The notes under the pieces were generated by a model. The model worked only from the letters and a program-made list of their open reading frames with translations. It had not been told where the DNA came from and did not search any database. A DNA stretch of 64,000 nucleotides from Thiemannella venezuelensis (GTDB lineage Bacteria; Actinomycetota; Actinomycetes; Streptosporangiales; Streptosporangiaceae): assembly GCF_014203605.1 (NCBI RefSeq), contig NZ_JACHJJ010000031.1, positions 30,600-94,599 on the forward strand. The letters run 5' to 3'. Position numbers and translations under genes: made by a program. Position 1 is the stretch's first letter. Every line of letters starts with the position of its first letter. Of this stretch, positions 7,591 through 15,694 are shown in pieces.

Positions 7591-9636
7591 TTGCCCAAGG
7601 GCCTGAGCCAGCTGGCGGTTCCGATCGGTGTCGTCCTGATCGTCGTGATGATGGTCATCCCGTTGCCGACGGTCCTGCTCGACATGCTCATCGCCGCCAA
7701 CATCACGATCGCCCTGATCGTGGTCGTGGTCAGCATGAACGTGAAGCGGCCGCTGGAGTTCTCCTCCTTCCCCGCACTCCTGCTCGTCCTCACGCTGTTC
7801 CGGCTCGCGCTCAACATCAGCGCGACCCGCCTGGTGCTGCTCGACGGCTTCGCCGGCAAGGTGATCGAGGCCTTCGGCCACTTCGTCGTCGGCGGCTCGC
7901 TCATCGTCGGAATCGTGATCTTCACGATCCTGGTCATCATCCAGTTCATCGTCATCACCAAGGGCGCCGAGCGCGTCGCCGAGGTCGGCGCCCGCTTCAC
8001 CCTCGACGCGATGCCCGGCAAGCAGATGGCCATCGACGCCGACCTCAACGCCGGTCTCATCGACGAGGCCGAGGCCCGCAAGCGCCGCCACGAGGTCACC
8101 GCCGAGGCCGACTTCTACGGCTCGATGGACGGTGGCTCGAAGTTCGTCAAGGGCGACGCCATCGCCGCCATCATCATCACCGTCATCAACCTCCTCGGCG
8201 GCTTCGCCGTGGGCGTGATCCAGAAGGGGATGCCGGCCGGCGAGGCGATCGAGACCTACAGCCTGCTGAGCATCGGCGACGGCCTGGTCTCCCAGATCCC
8301 GGCGCTGCTGCTCTCGGTCGCCACCGGCCTCATGGTGGCCCGCGCGAGCGGCGAGGGCGACATGGGCAGCACGGTCACCGGCCAGCTCGGCGCCCAGAAG
8401 CGCGCGCTGCAGGTCGGCGGCGGGGCCGCCCTGGCCCTGGTCCTCATCCCCGGCCTGCCCAAGTTTCCCTTCCTCCTCATCGGCGGCCTGGTCCTGTTCC
8501 TGGCCCAGCGGATCCCCTCCGCGCCGGCGGCGCAGGCCGAGGAGGCCGAGGCCGCCGCGATCGCGGGTCCGGCGCCGGACTCGCCCGAGTCCCTCATGGG
8601 GGAGATCCGGGTCGACCCGCTGGAGCTGGCGCTCGCCCCCGACCTCATCGACCTGGTCGACGCCGCCGGCGGCGACCTGCTCGACCGGGTGCGCTCGCTC
8701 CGCCGCAAGATCGCTCTGGAGACCGGCATCATCATGCCGCCGGTGCACACCCGCGACGACCTCGACCTGCCCCTGTCGACCTACGTGGTCCGCGTCAACG
8801 GCGTGGAGGTCGCCCGCGGCCAGGCACCGCCCGGCACCGTGCTGGCCATCGGCGACGGGCTGGAGAGCCTGCCGGGCCGGGCCGGCGTGGAGCCGGTGTT
8901 CGGCCTGGAGGGCAAGTGGGTCCCGGCCGAGCTGCGCCACCAGGCCGAGCTCACCGGCGCGACCGTCGTCGACCGGGCCTCGGTCATCATCACCCACCTG
9001 TCGGAGGTGGTGCGCGCCAACGCCAGCCGCCTGCTGGGCCGCGAGGACGTCCGCGCGCTGGTCGAGGCGGTACGGCGCACCCACCCGGTCGTGGTGGAGG
9101 AGCTCACCCCGGCGCTGCTGAGCCTGGGCCAGATCCAGATGGTGCTGCAGGCCCTGCTCGACGAGGGCGTGTCGATCCGGGACCTGGTCCGCATCTTCGA
9201 GGCGCTCTCGCTGGCCGGCAAGAACACCTCGGACCTGGACACGCTCTGCGAGGCCGTCCGCGGCGCCCTGGGCCCGGCCATCGCCGCCCAGCACGCCACT
9301 CCGGACGGCGGCCTGCCGGTCCTGACGCTGGACCCCCGGCTGGAGCACTCGCTGCTGGAGTCGCTGCGCCCCACCGAGCACGGCATCCAGCTGATCATCG
9401 ACGCGGCCCGGGCCGAGACGGTGATCATCCAGGCCCAGCGCCTCGTCGAAGCCGCCGAGCAGCAGGGCCTCGCCCCGGTCCTGGTCTGCTCGCCCCAGCT
9501 CCGGATGCCGCTGCGCCGCATGCTGAAGCTGTCCGCCCCCCGCCTGCCCCTGCTGTCCTACAACGAGATCTCGGAATCCACGTTCCGTATCGAGACCCTG
9601 GGAGTTGTGACCGATGCCGAAGCGCTTGCTGCTTGA
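7591..9636 (+). CDS. flhA: Flagellar export gate protein FlhA
   Basis: Inner-membrane component of the flagellar type III export apparatus; its cytoplasmic domain forms the ring that docks chaperone-substrate complexes. 681 residues, the normal length. Eight or so membrane segments fill the first 330 residues (VVLIVVMMVIPLPTVLLDMLIAANITIALIVVVV first), with the conserved RLALNISATRL and the loop FTLDAMPGKQMAIDADLNAG, followed by the soluble C-terminal domain. The start is set at TTG 7591, which has GGAGGGGG just upstream and yields the canonical N-terminus; the frame is open upstream without homology. flhF overlaps its end by 23 bases. It heads a separate operon, away from flhB at 51 kb. Confidence 0.95.
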   Translation: MPKGLSQLAVPIGVVLIVVMMVIPLPTVLLDMLIAANITIALIVVVVSMNVKRPLEFSSFPALLLVLTLFRLALNISATRLVLLDGFAGKVIEAFGHFVVGGSLIVGIVIFTILVIIQFIVITKGAERVAEVGARFTLDAMPGKQMAIDADLNAGLIDEAEARKRRHEVTAEADFYGSMDGGSKFVKGDAIAAIIITVINLLGGFAVGVIQKGMPAGEAIETYSLLSIGDGLVSQIPALLLSVATGLMVARASGEGDMGSTVTGQLGAQKRALQVGGGAALALVLIPGLPKFPFLLIGGLVLFLAQRIPSAPAAQAEEAEAAAIAGPAPDSPESLMGEIRVDPLELALAPDLIDLVDAAGGDLLDRVRSLRRKIALETGIIMPPVHTRDDLDLPLSTYVVRVNGVEVARGQAPPGTVLAIGDGLESLPGRAGVEPVFGLEGKWVPAELRHQAELTGATVVDRASVIITHLSEVVRANASRLLGREDVRALVEAVRRTHPVVVEELTPALLSLGQIQMVLQALLDEGVSIRDLVRIFEALSLAGKNTSDLDTLCEAVRGALGPAIAAQHATPDGGLPVLTLDPRLEHSLLESLRPTEHGIQLIIDAARAETVIIQAQRLVEAAEQQGLAPVLVCSPQLRMPLRRMLKLSAPRLPLLSYNEISESTFRIETLGVVTDAEALAA

Positions 9637-10978
9637 GGGAACCGACATCGAGGAGCTGCTGACCCAGGTCCGCGATGAGCACGGGCCGGACGTCTCCATC
9701 GTGTCGGCCGACCGCGTCCGCACCGGCGGGATCGCCGGGTTCTTCGCCCGTCAGCGCTACGAGCTGACCGTCGAGGTCAACGACGAGCCCGCCCGCCCGG
9801 CCGCGCGGCAGCAGGCCCCCGCCACCGGGACGACCGCCGCCGGGGCGCCCGCCGACCCGATGGCGGCGCTGCTGGCCCGGGCCGAGGAGCAGGAGCGCCG
9901 GCTGGGCGCCCCCGCCGCCGCCCGCCCCGCCGCGGAGGCCCCGCAGCGCCCCGCGGCCTCCGTGAGCCTCGCCACGGCGGCCCGGACGGCGCCCTTCGAC
10001 CCGGCGCAGGCCGTTCCCGCGCAGGGGTCCGCCCCGCAGCTCCGGGCGCAGGCCGGGGCCGTTCCCGCCCAGCTCTTCACCGCCCCCGCCCCGCTGGTGG
10101 CGCCCGAGAACTTCGTCGTCGAGACCGGTACGGAGAACCAGGCCTTCGCCGACATGCTGGCCGCGCTCCAGCGCGGCACCACCGCGGAGGCCGCCGTCGC
10201 CGAGGCCGCCTCCGCCGCCCGCTCCGGCGCGATGGTGGCGCGGGCCTACCAGCCCCCGGCACCCGCGCAGGAGCAGCCCGGCGCCATGGCGGTGCGGGCC
10301 TACCAGCCGCCCGCGGTCGAGCAGGACCGGCCGTACGCCGGCGCGCTCATGGAGCTCGGCATGCCCGAGCACATGGCCCGCCGGGCCACCGGGCCCGACA
10401 TGTACGGCGCGGTCAAGCAGGCGCTCGCGGGCCTGCCCGCCGCTCCCGCCGCCCCGAGCCGTCCCGGCGACGTGCTCGTCATCGTCGGCGAGACGCACGC
10501 CGCCCTGCGCGTGGCCGGGGAGGTCGTCCGGGCCCTGAACCTGGGGTCCGGCCAGCTCCTGCTGGCGGCGCGCTCCACCGCCGGGACCGAGATCCACGCG
10601 GCCCGGCGGCTGTCCGGCCCGGCCGCCGCCATCCGCAAGGCCCGCAAGATCCACCGGGACGACGTCCCGTACGTGGTCGTCGTCGCCTCCACCCCCGAGG
10701 AGGGCAACGGCGAGTGGGCGCGCTCGGTCGCCGACGGCCTCGGCGCGACCGCGGTGTGGGCCGTCGTCGACGCCACCCGCAAGACCGCCGACACCGCCCG
10801 CCACCTGCGCTCGCTCGGCAAGGTCGACGCGATCACCGTGAACGCGGTCGACGCCACCGGCGACCCGGCGAGCGTCCTCGCCCTGGACCTGCCCGTTTCC
10901 TACCTGGCAGACCGTCCCTGCACGCCCCAGGCGTGGGTCGGGCTGCTGTGCGAGCGACTGGAGGAGATGCAGTCGTGA
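9614..10978 (+). CDS. flhF: FlhF-like flagellar protein with degenerate GTPase motif
   Basis: FlhF is an SRP-type GTPase that places or numbers flagella. The N-terminus (MPKRLLLEGTDIEELLTQVRDEHGPDVSIVSADRVRTGGIAGFFARQRYELTVEV, given here in part as known family signature) fits FlhF well; a Pro/Ala-rich linker of about 170 residues follows, then a C-terminal G-like domain from about residue 285. The P-loop expected there (GxxGxGKTT) reads GETHAALRVAGE, and no clear GTPase D-x-x-G motif is visible, so nucleotide binding is doubtful. Length is 454. It overlaps flhA at one end and is coupled by GTGA to the PilZ gene at the other. No FlhG gene is present. Confidence 0.8.
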   Translation: MPKRLLLEGTDIEELLTQVRDEHGPDVSIVSADRVRTGGIAGFFARQRYELTVEVNDEPARPAARQQAPATGTTAAGAPADPMAALLARAEEQERRLGAPAAARPAAEAPQRPAASVSLATAARTAPFDPAQAVPAQGSAPQLRAQAGAVPAQLFTAPAPLVAPENFVVETGTENQAFADMLAALQRGTTAEAAVAEAASAARSGAMVARAYQPPAPAQEQPGAMAVRAYQPPAVEQDRPYAGALMELGMPEHMARRATGPDMYGAVKQALAGLPAAPAAPSRPGDVLVIVGETHAALRVAGEVVRALNLGSGQLLLAARSTAGTEIHAARRLSGPAAAIRKARKIHRDDVPYVVVVASTPEEGNGEWARSVADGLGATAVWAVVDATRKTADTARHLRSLGKVDAITVNAVDATGDPASVLALDLPVSYLADRPCTPQAWVGLLCERLEEMQS

Positions 10979-11613
10979 CATTCATCGGCCTGCCCGACGT
11001 CAACGCCTTGGTGGAGATCGCCCTGCCGGACGGCAGGGTCTACCCCACCCGCGTGGAGGACGCCGACGGGCTTCTGCTCAAGGTCGCCGCGCCGCGCGGC
11101 GCCGGGGACATCGACGTGCCGGAGCTCGGCACGGAGGTGTCCGTGCGCTGGACCGGCCCCCGCGGCCTGTACACCGCGCCCGGCACGTTCACCGCTCTCG
11201 AGCGCTCCCGGGTGAGCGTCTGGACGATCGAGGCCGAGGGCAGCGTGGACTACTTCAGCCGGCGCATCGCCGTACGGGTGGCCGCGGGCGAGCCGGTCCG
11301 GCTGCTGGACCTCGACAGCGGCGAGGAGGTGTTCCACGGCCGGTTCATCAACATCTCCGAGCGAGGCGTCCGCTGCTACGGGCTCGCGGCGGGCGTCTTC
11401 GCCGAGCAGCCCGTCCGGGTCAAGATGGTGCTGGACGACAACCTCCTGGTGGTGGAGGGCAGCGTGCTCACCACGTCGGCGACGCACGGGGACGACGTCA
11501 CCGCGGTGGTCGTCTACGACCCGCCGGACATGCAGGCGCAACTGATCCGCCGCTACGTGATGAACGCGCAGATCCGGGCCAGGAAGGCGGCCGCCGATGG
11601 CACTTCTCGCTAA
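10975..11613 (+). CDS. PilZ-domain protein, candidate c-di-GMP flagellar brake
   Basis: A 212-residue cytoplasmic protein with a beta-rich N-terminal domain (YcgR-N-like, about 1-90) and a PilZ domain carrying both c-di-GMP ligands: R97-IAV-R101 and N126-I-S-E-R-G131. It would slow or switch the motor, or alter surface behaviour, in response to c-di-GMP. The GTG start overlaps the flhF stop (GTGA), and its end overlaps the next small gene by 17 bases, so it is translated as part of the flhA operon. Confidence 0.85.
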   Translation: MTFIGLPDVNALVEIALPDGRVYPTRVEDADGLLLKVAAPRGAGDIDVPELGTEVSVRWTGPRGLYTAPGTFTALERSRVSVWTIEAEGSVDYFSRRIAVRVAAGEPVRLLDLDSGEEVFHGRFINISERGVRCYGLAAGVFAEQPVRVKMVLDDNLLVVEGSVLTTSATHGDDVTAVVVYDPPDMQAQLIRRYVMNAQIRARKAAADGTSR

Positions 11614-11986
11614 CCCGCTGACGTTGCTGATCGCCCTGGTCCTCGCCGGTCCGGCGCTCTGGCACGCGTTCATCCTGGAGGACCTCGACATCGCGACCGC
11701 CCTGATCAGGTATCTGGCGGCCGTCGTGGTGAGCGCCCTCATGCTCGGCGTGCTCCGCCGGATCACCTCCTCCTACGGGCCCCCGGACGAGCCGGAGGAC
11801 GGCGCGAAGACCAATGGGGGACCCATGGTCACGACCGTGTCCGTGGACAGGATCCCGGCCGAGAGCAGGCGGGCGACCGACCGGGCCGACGCCCCGGCAC
11901 CGGCCATCGCCGGGGAGCTCACCGCCGGGGAGCCTCCGGTGGGAGAGAACGCCGCGCTCCCCTCCGCGGCCGCTCCGGCCGGCTGA
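11597..11986 (+). CDS. Small two-pass membrane protein of the flhA operon
   Basis: A 129-residue protein with two membrane segments ([18 protein letters not shown] and [20 protein letters not shown]) and a 75-residue Pro/Ala/Glu-rich hydrophilic tail. No family is recognised. It overlaps the PilZ gene by 17 bases and ends the operon before the MCP-2 promoter. Gene position suggests an accessory to the export gate or to PilZ signalling, but nothing in the sequence proves it. Confidence 0.6.
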   Translation: MALLANPLTLLIALVLAGPALWHAFILEDLDIATALIRYLAAVVVSALMLGVLRRITSSYGPPDEPEDGAKTNGGPMVTTVSVDRIPAESRRATDRADAPAPAIAGELTAGEPPVGENAALPSAAAPAG

Positions 11987-12033
11987 CGCGGCCGATCCGG
12001 CGGGCGGCGGGCGGGCCGCCGCCCGCCGGATCG

Positions 12034-12060
12034 CCTCAGATCAGGCCGCGGGCCGCCGAT
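12034..12060 (+). promoter_or_regulatory. Sigma-28/WhiG-type promoter for MCP-2
   Basis: CCTCA at 12034-12038, 16-base spacer, GCCGAT at 12055-12060 followed by GG; 70 bases before the MCP-2 GTG. Confidence 0.8.
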
Positions 12061-12129
12061 GGACATTCCGGACATCCATCTTCCGTTGCTCAGCAGCGCC
12101 ACCGGTCTCGTACTGGAAAGGACCTGATC

Positions 12130-13788
12130 GTGACCGATCACCATGTTGACCCCGCACGGCCCGCGGTGACCGTTCACCGCAACGCGCTGCTGGGCTGGTT
12201 CGCCGACCGGCGGATCAACACCAAGATTCTGGCCTCCGTCGGCATCGTCGCCGTCCTGGGCGGCGGCATCAGCACCGTCGCGATGACCCGGATGGCCGGG
12301 CTCAACGACGACCTGCGCGCCATGGAGGAGACCAACCTGCACCGCATGTCGCACCTGGTCGACCTGCGCGGGCGGATCGGGGACATGTACAACGTCTCCA
12401 TCGGGGTCGTCGCCATTCCCGACCCCGCCTTGAAGGCGAACGCCGCCAAGCAGACGAAGGACTTCACCGACCTGGCGACCGAGGCGTTCGAGGAGTACAA
12501 GGCCGACGTCCCCGCCTCGGAGTCCTGGCAGAAGCAGGTCACCTCCTTCGAGGAGGCCTGGGCGGAGTACCAGGTCCTGCGCAACGTCGTGCTGCTCGGG
12601 GAGAAGGCGCCGGCCGGGGTCTCCGTCCCGACCACCACCCAGGAGATCCTCGGCAAGTTCAACACCGTCGCCGTGCAGCTCAACACCGCCATGGACGAGC
12701 TGGCCAAGGCGGAGACCGCCAACGCCAAGCAGGTCGCCACGGCGGCCAATGACGAGTACGAGGGCTCCCGGACGCTGCTGCTGACCCTGGTCATCGCGGG
12801 CCTGCTGCTGGCCCTGGGCGTCGCCATGCTCGTCTCTCGCCTGATCACCGGCCCGCTGAGCGCGGTCTCGCGCGCGCTGGGCGCGACGGCGAAGGGCGAC
12901 CTGACGCATAAGGCCGAGGTGACCTCCCGCGACGAGGTCGGCCAGATGGCGGTGGCGGTCAACCAGGCCAACGACGCCATCCGTGAGGCGATCGCGGCGC
13001 TGGCCTCCAGCGCCGACACCCTGGCCGCCAGCTCCGGTGAGCTCTCGGCGGTGAGCGACCAGATCGCCGCCTCCGCCGACGAGGCCTCCACCCAGGCCAA
13101 CAACGTCGCCGCGGCCGCCGGGCAGGTCTCGCAGAACGTGCAGACCGTCGCCGCGGGCAGCGAGGAGATGGGCGCCTCCATCCGGGAGATCGCGCACAAC
13201 GCCAACGAGGGCGCCAAGGTCGCCTCCCAGGCGGTGTCGGTGGCCACCTCCACCAACGAGACCGTCGCCAAGCTGGGCACCTCCAGCGCCGAGATCGGCT
13301 CGGTCATCAAGGTGATCACCTCGATCGCCGAGCAGACCAACCTGCTGGCGCTGAACGCCACCATCGAGGCCGCCCGCGCCGGCGACGCCGGCAAGGGCTT
13401 CGCGGTCGTCGCCGGCGAGGTCAAGGACCTGGCCCAGGAGACCGCCAAGGCCACCGAGGACATCTCCAAGCGGGTCGAGGCCATCCAGGCCGACACCGAG
13501 AGCGCCGTCGCCGCGATCGCCGAGATCTCCTCGATCATCGGGAAGATCAACGACTACCAGCTCACCATCGCCTCGGCGGTGGAGGAGCAGACCGCCACCA
13601 CCAACGAGATGAACCGCAACGTCGCCGACGCCGCCCAGGGCAGCGCCGACATCGCCACCAACATCTCGGTGCTGGCCAGCGCCGCGCACGTGACCGCCGA
13701 GGGTGTCACCGAGAGCCAGAAGGCCGCGGCCAACCTGGCCGAGCTGTCCACCCGCCTGCACGACCTGGTCTCCCGCTTCCGCTACTGA
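12130..13788 (+). CDS. Methyl-accepting chemotaxis protein MCP-2
   Basis: Chemoreceptor of 552 residues. TM1 ([20 protein letters not shown]) at about residues 24-43, an extracellular four-helix-bundle sensor of some 165 residues, TM2 ([20 protein letters not shown]), HAMP ([22 protein letters not shown]) and a signalling domain with [40 protein letters not shown]. The C-terminal RFRY is shared in form with MCP-1 (RFTY). GTG start with AAGGA about eight bases before. The sensor domain differs from that of MCP-1, so the ligand does too. It is a single-gene unit between its own promoter and a strong terminator. Confidence 0.93.
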   Translation: MTDHHVDPARPAVTVHRNALLGWFADRRINTKILASVGIVAVLGGGISTVAMTRMAGLNDDLRAMEETNLHRMSHLVDLRGRIGDMYNVSIGVVAIPDPALKANAAKQTKDFTDLATEAFEEYKADVPASESWQKQVTSFEEAWAEYQVLRNVVLLGEKAPAGVSVPTTTQEILGKFNTVAVQLNTAMDELAKAETANAKQVATAANDEYEGSRTLLLTLVIAGLLLALGVAMLVSRLITGPLSAVSRALGATAKGDLTHKAEVTSRDEVGQMAVAVNQANDAIREAIAALASSADTLAASSGELSAVSDQIAASADEASTQANNVAAAAGQVSQNVQTVAAGSEEMGASIREIAHNANEGAKVASQAVSVATSTNETVAKLGTSSAEIGSVIKVITSIAEQTNLLALNATIEAARAGDAGKGFAVVAGEVKDLAQETAKATEDISKRVEAIQADTESAVAAIAEISSIIGKINDYQLTIASAVEEQTATTNEMNRNVADAAQGSADIATNISVLASAAHVTAEGVTESQKAAANLAELSTRLHDLVSRFRY

Positions 13789-13863
13789 CGGATCCCGCGG
13801 GGGACTCCTCGCCGCCCGCTCCGCCGTACCGCGGCCGGGGCGGGCGCGCGACGCGGTATGAGG

Positions 13864-13890
13864 GCCGCCCACGGCACGACCGTGGGCGGC
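13864..13890 (+). terminator. Terminator after MCP-2
   Basis: GCCGCCCACGG / CCGTGGGCGGC, a perfect 11-bp stem with a 5-base loop, is followed by a second small hairpin CTGAT..ATCAG. There is no T-run, as is usual in actinomycetes. Confidence 0.75.
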
Positions 13891-14021
13891 CTGATCCATT
13901 TATCAGGTAAAACGCGCATTTTTATCAACTAAATGTGTTGTATCCAGAACACACCGTGATAATTGGTAATAAAAACCGTGATCAGTTGGGTGTAAAGCCT
14001 TCCGGGTGTAACACTGCTTCC
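13891..14021. promoter_or_regulatory. AT-rich control region before the 14.0 kb gene
   Basis: A 130-base stretch much richer in A/T than its surroundings. It holds an inverted repeat TGTGTT-N8-AACACA (13934-13953) and a direct repeat GGGTGTAA (13988-13995 and 14004-14011), the second ending 10 bases before the ATG. This looks like the operator/promoter region of the gene at 14022; the regulator is unknown. Confidence 0.5.
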
Positions 14022-14891
14022 ATGTATTCCCTGGTCAGCGCCCCAGTCCTCGGTTTCGACCTGACGCGGCTGGACGGTGGAGCGGCAACAGCCTCCGTCC
14101 TTTCCCGCGCCCTCCGCCTCGAGCCCGGCGACCTCGTGGCGCTGGCCCGCAGGCTCCCCGAGGACGAGGTCCGCGCCCAGCTCTGGCAGGACATCCACGC
14201 CGCGACCGTCCTGCGCCCGACCGTCCGCGGACTGTCCCAGCAGGACCCCGACGGCGCGCTCGCCCTGCTGGAGCGCGCGCCCATCGGCACCCCCGACGCG
14301 CTGCTGCACTGCATCCGGCACGACGTGCTCGGCTGGACCTGGCAGGAGGAGGACGGCGTCCGCCGCCAGGACGACGTGGCGGCCCGCGCGACGGCGGTCG
14401 TCTGCGACGCGGTGATGGCCACCTACCTGCGCGAGCTCCTCCCGGCCGACAGCCGGCGCCGACTGGCCGTCGGCTGGCTCGCGGGCATCCGCGACCTGGC
14501 GGACCGCCCGGTCGACACCGGCCCCCAGCACGAGGCGGTCATGGGACTGTGCCGCCGGATCGAGACGCTGGGCGCCTCCGGCGTGGAGCGCCTGTCCGTC
14601 CTCGCCGACCAGGCCCGCCTCGAGACCAACGCGTGGTCGCAGGCGGTGCACGGGGCCTCGTGGGCGGTGCACACGTCCGACCGCGTCCGCGCCGCGGCGG
14701 CCGCCCAGTTCGAGCTCGTCCAGGCCGTCGACGCCGCGGGCATCCCGGTGGCCGAGCGCGCCGGCGGCGTCTGGAACCTGCTCAGCGGCGCCGTGCACGC
14801 CCTCACCGTCGCCGACCTGCTGGAGGCGGCCCTGCTGGAGCGGCTGCTCGACCCCTGCCTGTCCGTGCTCGGCCTGCCCGTCTCCTACTGA
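14022..14891 (+). CDS. Conserved-looking protein of unknown function, helical
   Basis: A 289-residue soluble, Ala/Leu-rich protein predicted to be almost entirely helical (for example SVLSRALRLEPGDLVALARRLPEDEVRAQLW and FELVQAVDAAGIPVAERAGGVWNLLSGAVHALTVADLLEAALLERLL, quoted in part). No signal peptide, membrane segment or catalytic motif is visible and I do not recognise a family. ATG 14022 is preferred; an in-frame start at 13935 would have to read through the AT-rich control region. It stands alone between two terminators and lacks the motility promoter that its neighbours carry. Confidence 0.65.
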   Translation: MYSLVSAPVLGFDLTRLDGGAATASVLSRALRLEPGDLVALARRLPEDEVRAQLWQDIHAATVLRPTVRGLSQQDPDGALALLERAPIGTPDALLHCIRHDVLGWTWQEEDGVRRQDDVAARATAVVCDAVMATYLRELLPADSRRRLAVGWLAGIRDLADRPVDTGPQHEAVMGLCRRIETLGASGVERLSVLADQARLETNAWSQAVHGASWAVHTSDRVRAAAAAQFELVQAVDAAGIPVAERAGGVWNLLSGAVHALTVADLLEAALLERLLDPCLSVLGLPVSY

Positions 14892-14905
14892 CCCGCCGGT
14901 CTCCC

Positions 14906-14927
14906 GCCCCTGCCGTGCGGCAGGGGC
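14906..14927 (+). terminator. Terminator after the 14.0 kb gene
   Basis: GCCCCTGCC / GGCAGGGGC stem of 9 bp with tetraloop GTGC, 15 bases after the stop codon. Confidence 0.75.
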
Positions 14928-14984
14928 CCCGCGTGCCGTACGGGGTGCGGGCGGAGAGCGGTCGCAGTGTTTTTTCGGTTTTTC

Positions 14985-15011
14985 CCTCAAGCGGGCCCGC
15001 CACCCGCCGAT
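14985..15011 (+). promoter_or_regulatory. Sigma-28/WhiG-type promoter for the Lys/Ala-repeat secreted protein
   Basis: CCTCA at 14985-14989, 16-base spacer, GCCGAT at 15006-15011 followed by GGG; 41 bases before the GTG start. It is the same motif as in front of flhA, fliM and cheA. Confidence 0.75.
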
Positions 15012-15052
15012 GGGCGGCATGTAGTCGCTGCCGGTAACCGAAAGAGGACGTT

Positions 15053-15607
15053 GTGTCGAATATCCGGAAGAGCTGGACCGCGCTGCTGCTGGCCGCCGCC
15101 GTGACCGCGAGCGTACCGATGGCCGCGGGCACCGCCAGCGCGGCTCCGAAGAGCAAGGCGGCGAAGGTCAAGGCGGCGAAGGTCAAGGCGGCCGCCGCCG
15201 CGAAGGCGAAGGCCGCCGCCGCCGCGAAGGCCAAAGCCGCCGCCGCCGCGAAGGCGAAGGCCGTGCAGCCCTTCGCCGCGGTCGGCACGGTCACCGTGGT
15301 GAACGCCACAGCCCGCACCGTCACCCTGCACGTGACCAGCGGCCCCAAGACGGCGCGCGGGGAGCTCGTGATCACCGTGACCACCGCCACCAAGGTCGTC
15401 AAGGACGACGTCAAGGGCGGCTTCGACCTCCTGGCCGTCGACGACGTGGTCACCGCGAACGGCACCAAGAGCGCGACCGGCTACACGGCCAAGCACGTCA
15501 ACGCCCACGACCCCGAGCCCGAGCCCGAGGAGCCCGCCGAGCCCGAGGAGCCGGCCGAGCCCACCGAGCCCACCGACCCGGCTGAGCCCACCGACCCCGC
15601 GGTCTGA
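15053..15607 (+). CDS. Secreted Lys/Ala-repeat protein, probable motility-regulon member
   Basis: A 184-residue exported protein. Signal peptide (residues 1-30, ending TASAA), then a Lys/Ala repeat block (residues about 33-70, units AKVKA and AAAAAKAK), a small beta domain (VGTVTVVNATARTVTLHV, LVITVTTATKVVKDDV) resembling DUF5666/OB-like folds, and a C-terminal tail of PEP/EEPAEP repeats. The strongly basic block followed by an acidic tail suggests wall, nucleic-acid or filament contact on the cell surface. GTG start with GAGGA upstream. No sortase motif or membrane anchor is present. The upstream sigma-28-type promoter links it to motility; no function is known. Confidence 0.75.
   Translation: MSNIRKSWTALLLAAAVTASVPMAAGTASAAPKSKAAKVKAAKVKAAAAAKAKAAAAAKAKAAAAAKAKAVQPFAAVGTVTVVNATARTVTLHVTSGPKTARGELVITVTTATKVVKDDVKGGFDLLAVDDVVTANGTKSATGYTAKHVNAHDPEPEPEEPAEPEEPAEPTEPTDPAEPTDPAV
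15148..15262 (+). repeat. In-frame coding repeats for Lys/Ala block
   Basis: Two 15-base units (AAGGTCAAGGCGGC-like) are followed by three 24-base units encoding AAAAAKAK. Length variation by slippage between strains is likely. Confidence 0.75.
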
Positions 15608-15635
15608 CCCCGTCCCGCAGGGCAACGGTGACCGT

Positions 15636-15687
15636 CCGGTGGGAGTCGCACATCCAGAGCGCGGCGACGCGGTGCGCCTCCCACCGG
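15636..15687. terminator. Possible two-way terminator between convergent genes
   Basis: CCGGTGGGAG and CTCCCACCGG pair perfectly over 10 bp around a 32-base GC-rich loop, between the stops of the secreted protein (plus) and the decarboxylase (minus). Confidence 0.45.
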
Positions 15688-15694
15688 GCGGACT

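Noticed and set aside
11773..13899. Minus-strand open frame of about 700 codons opposite MCP-2
   Set aside because: Gly/Leu/Val/Asp-rich shadow of the receptor heptads.
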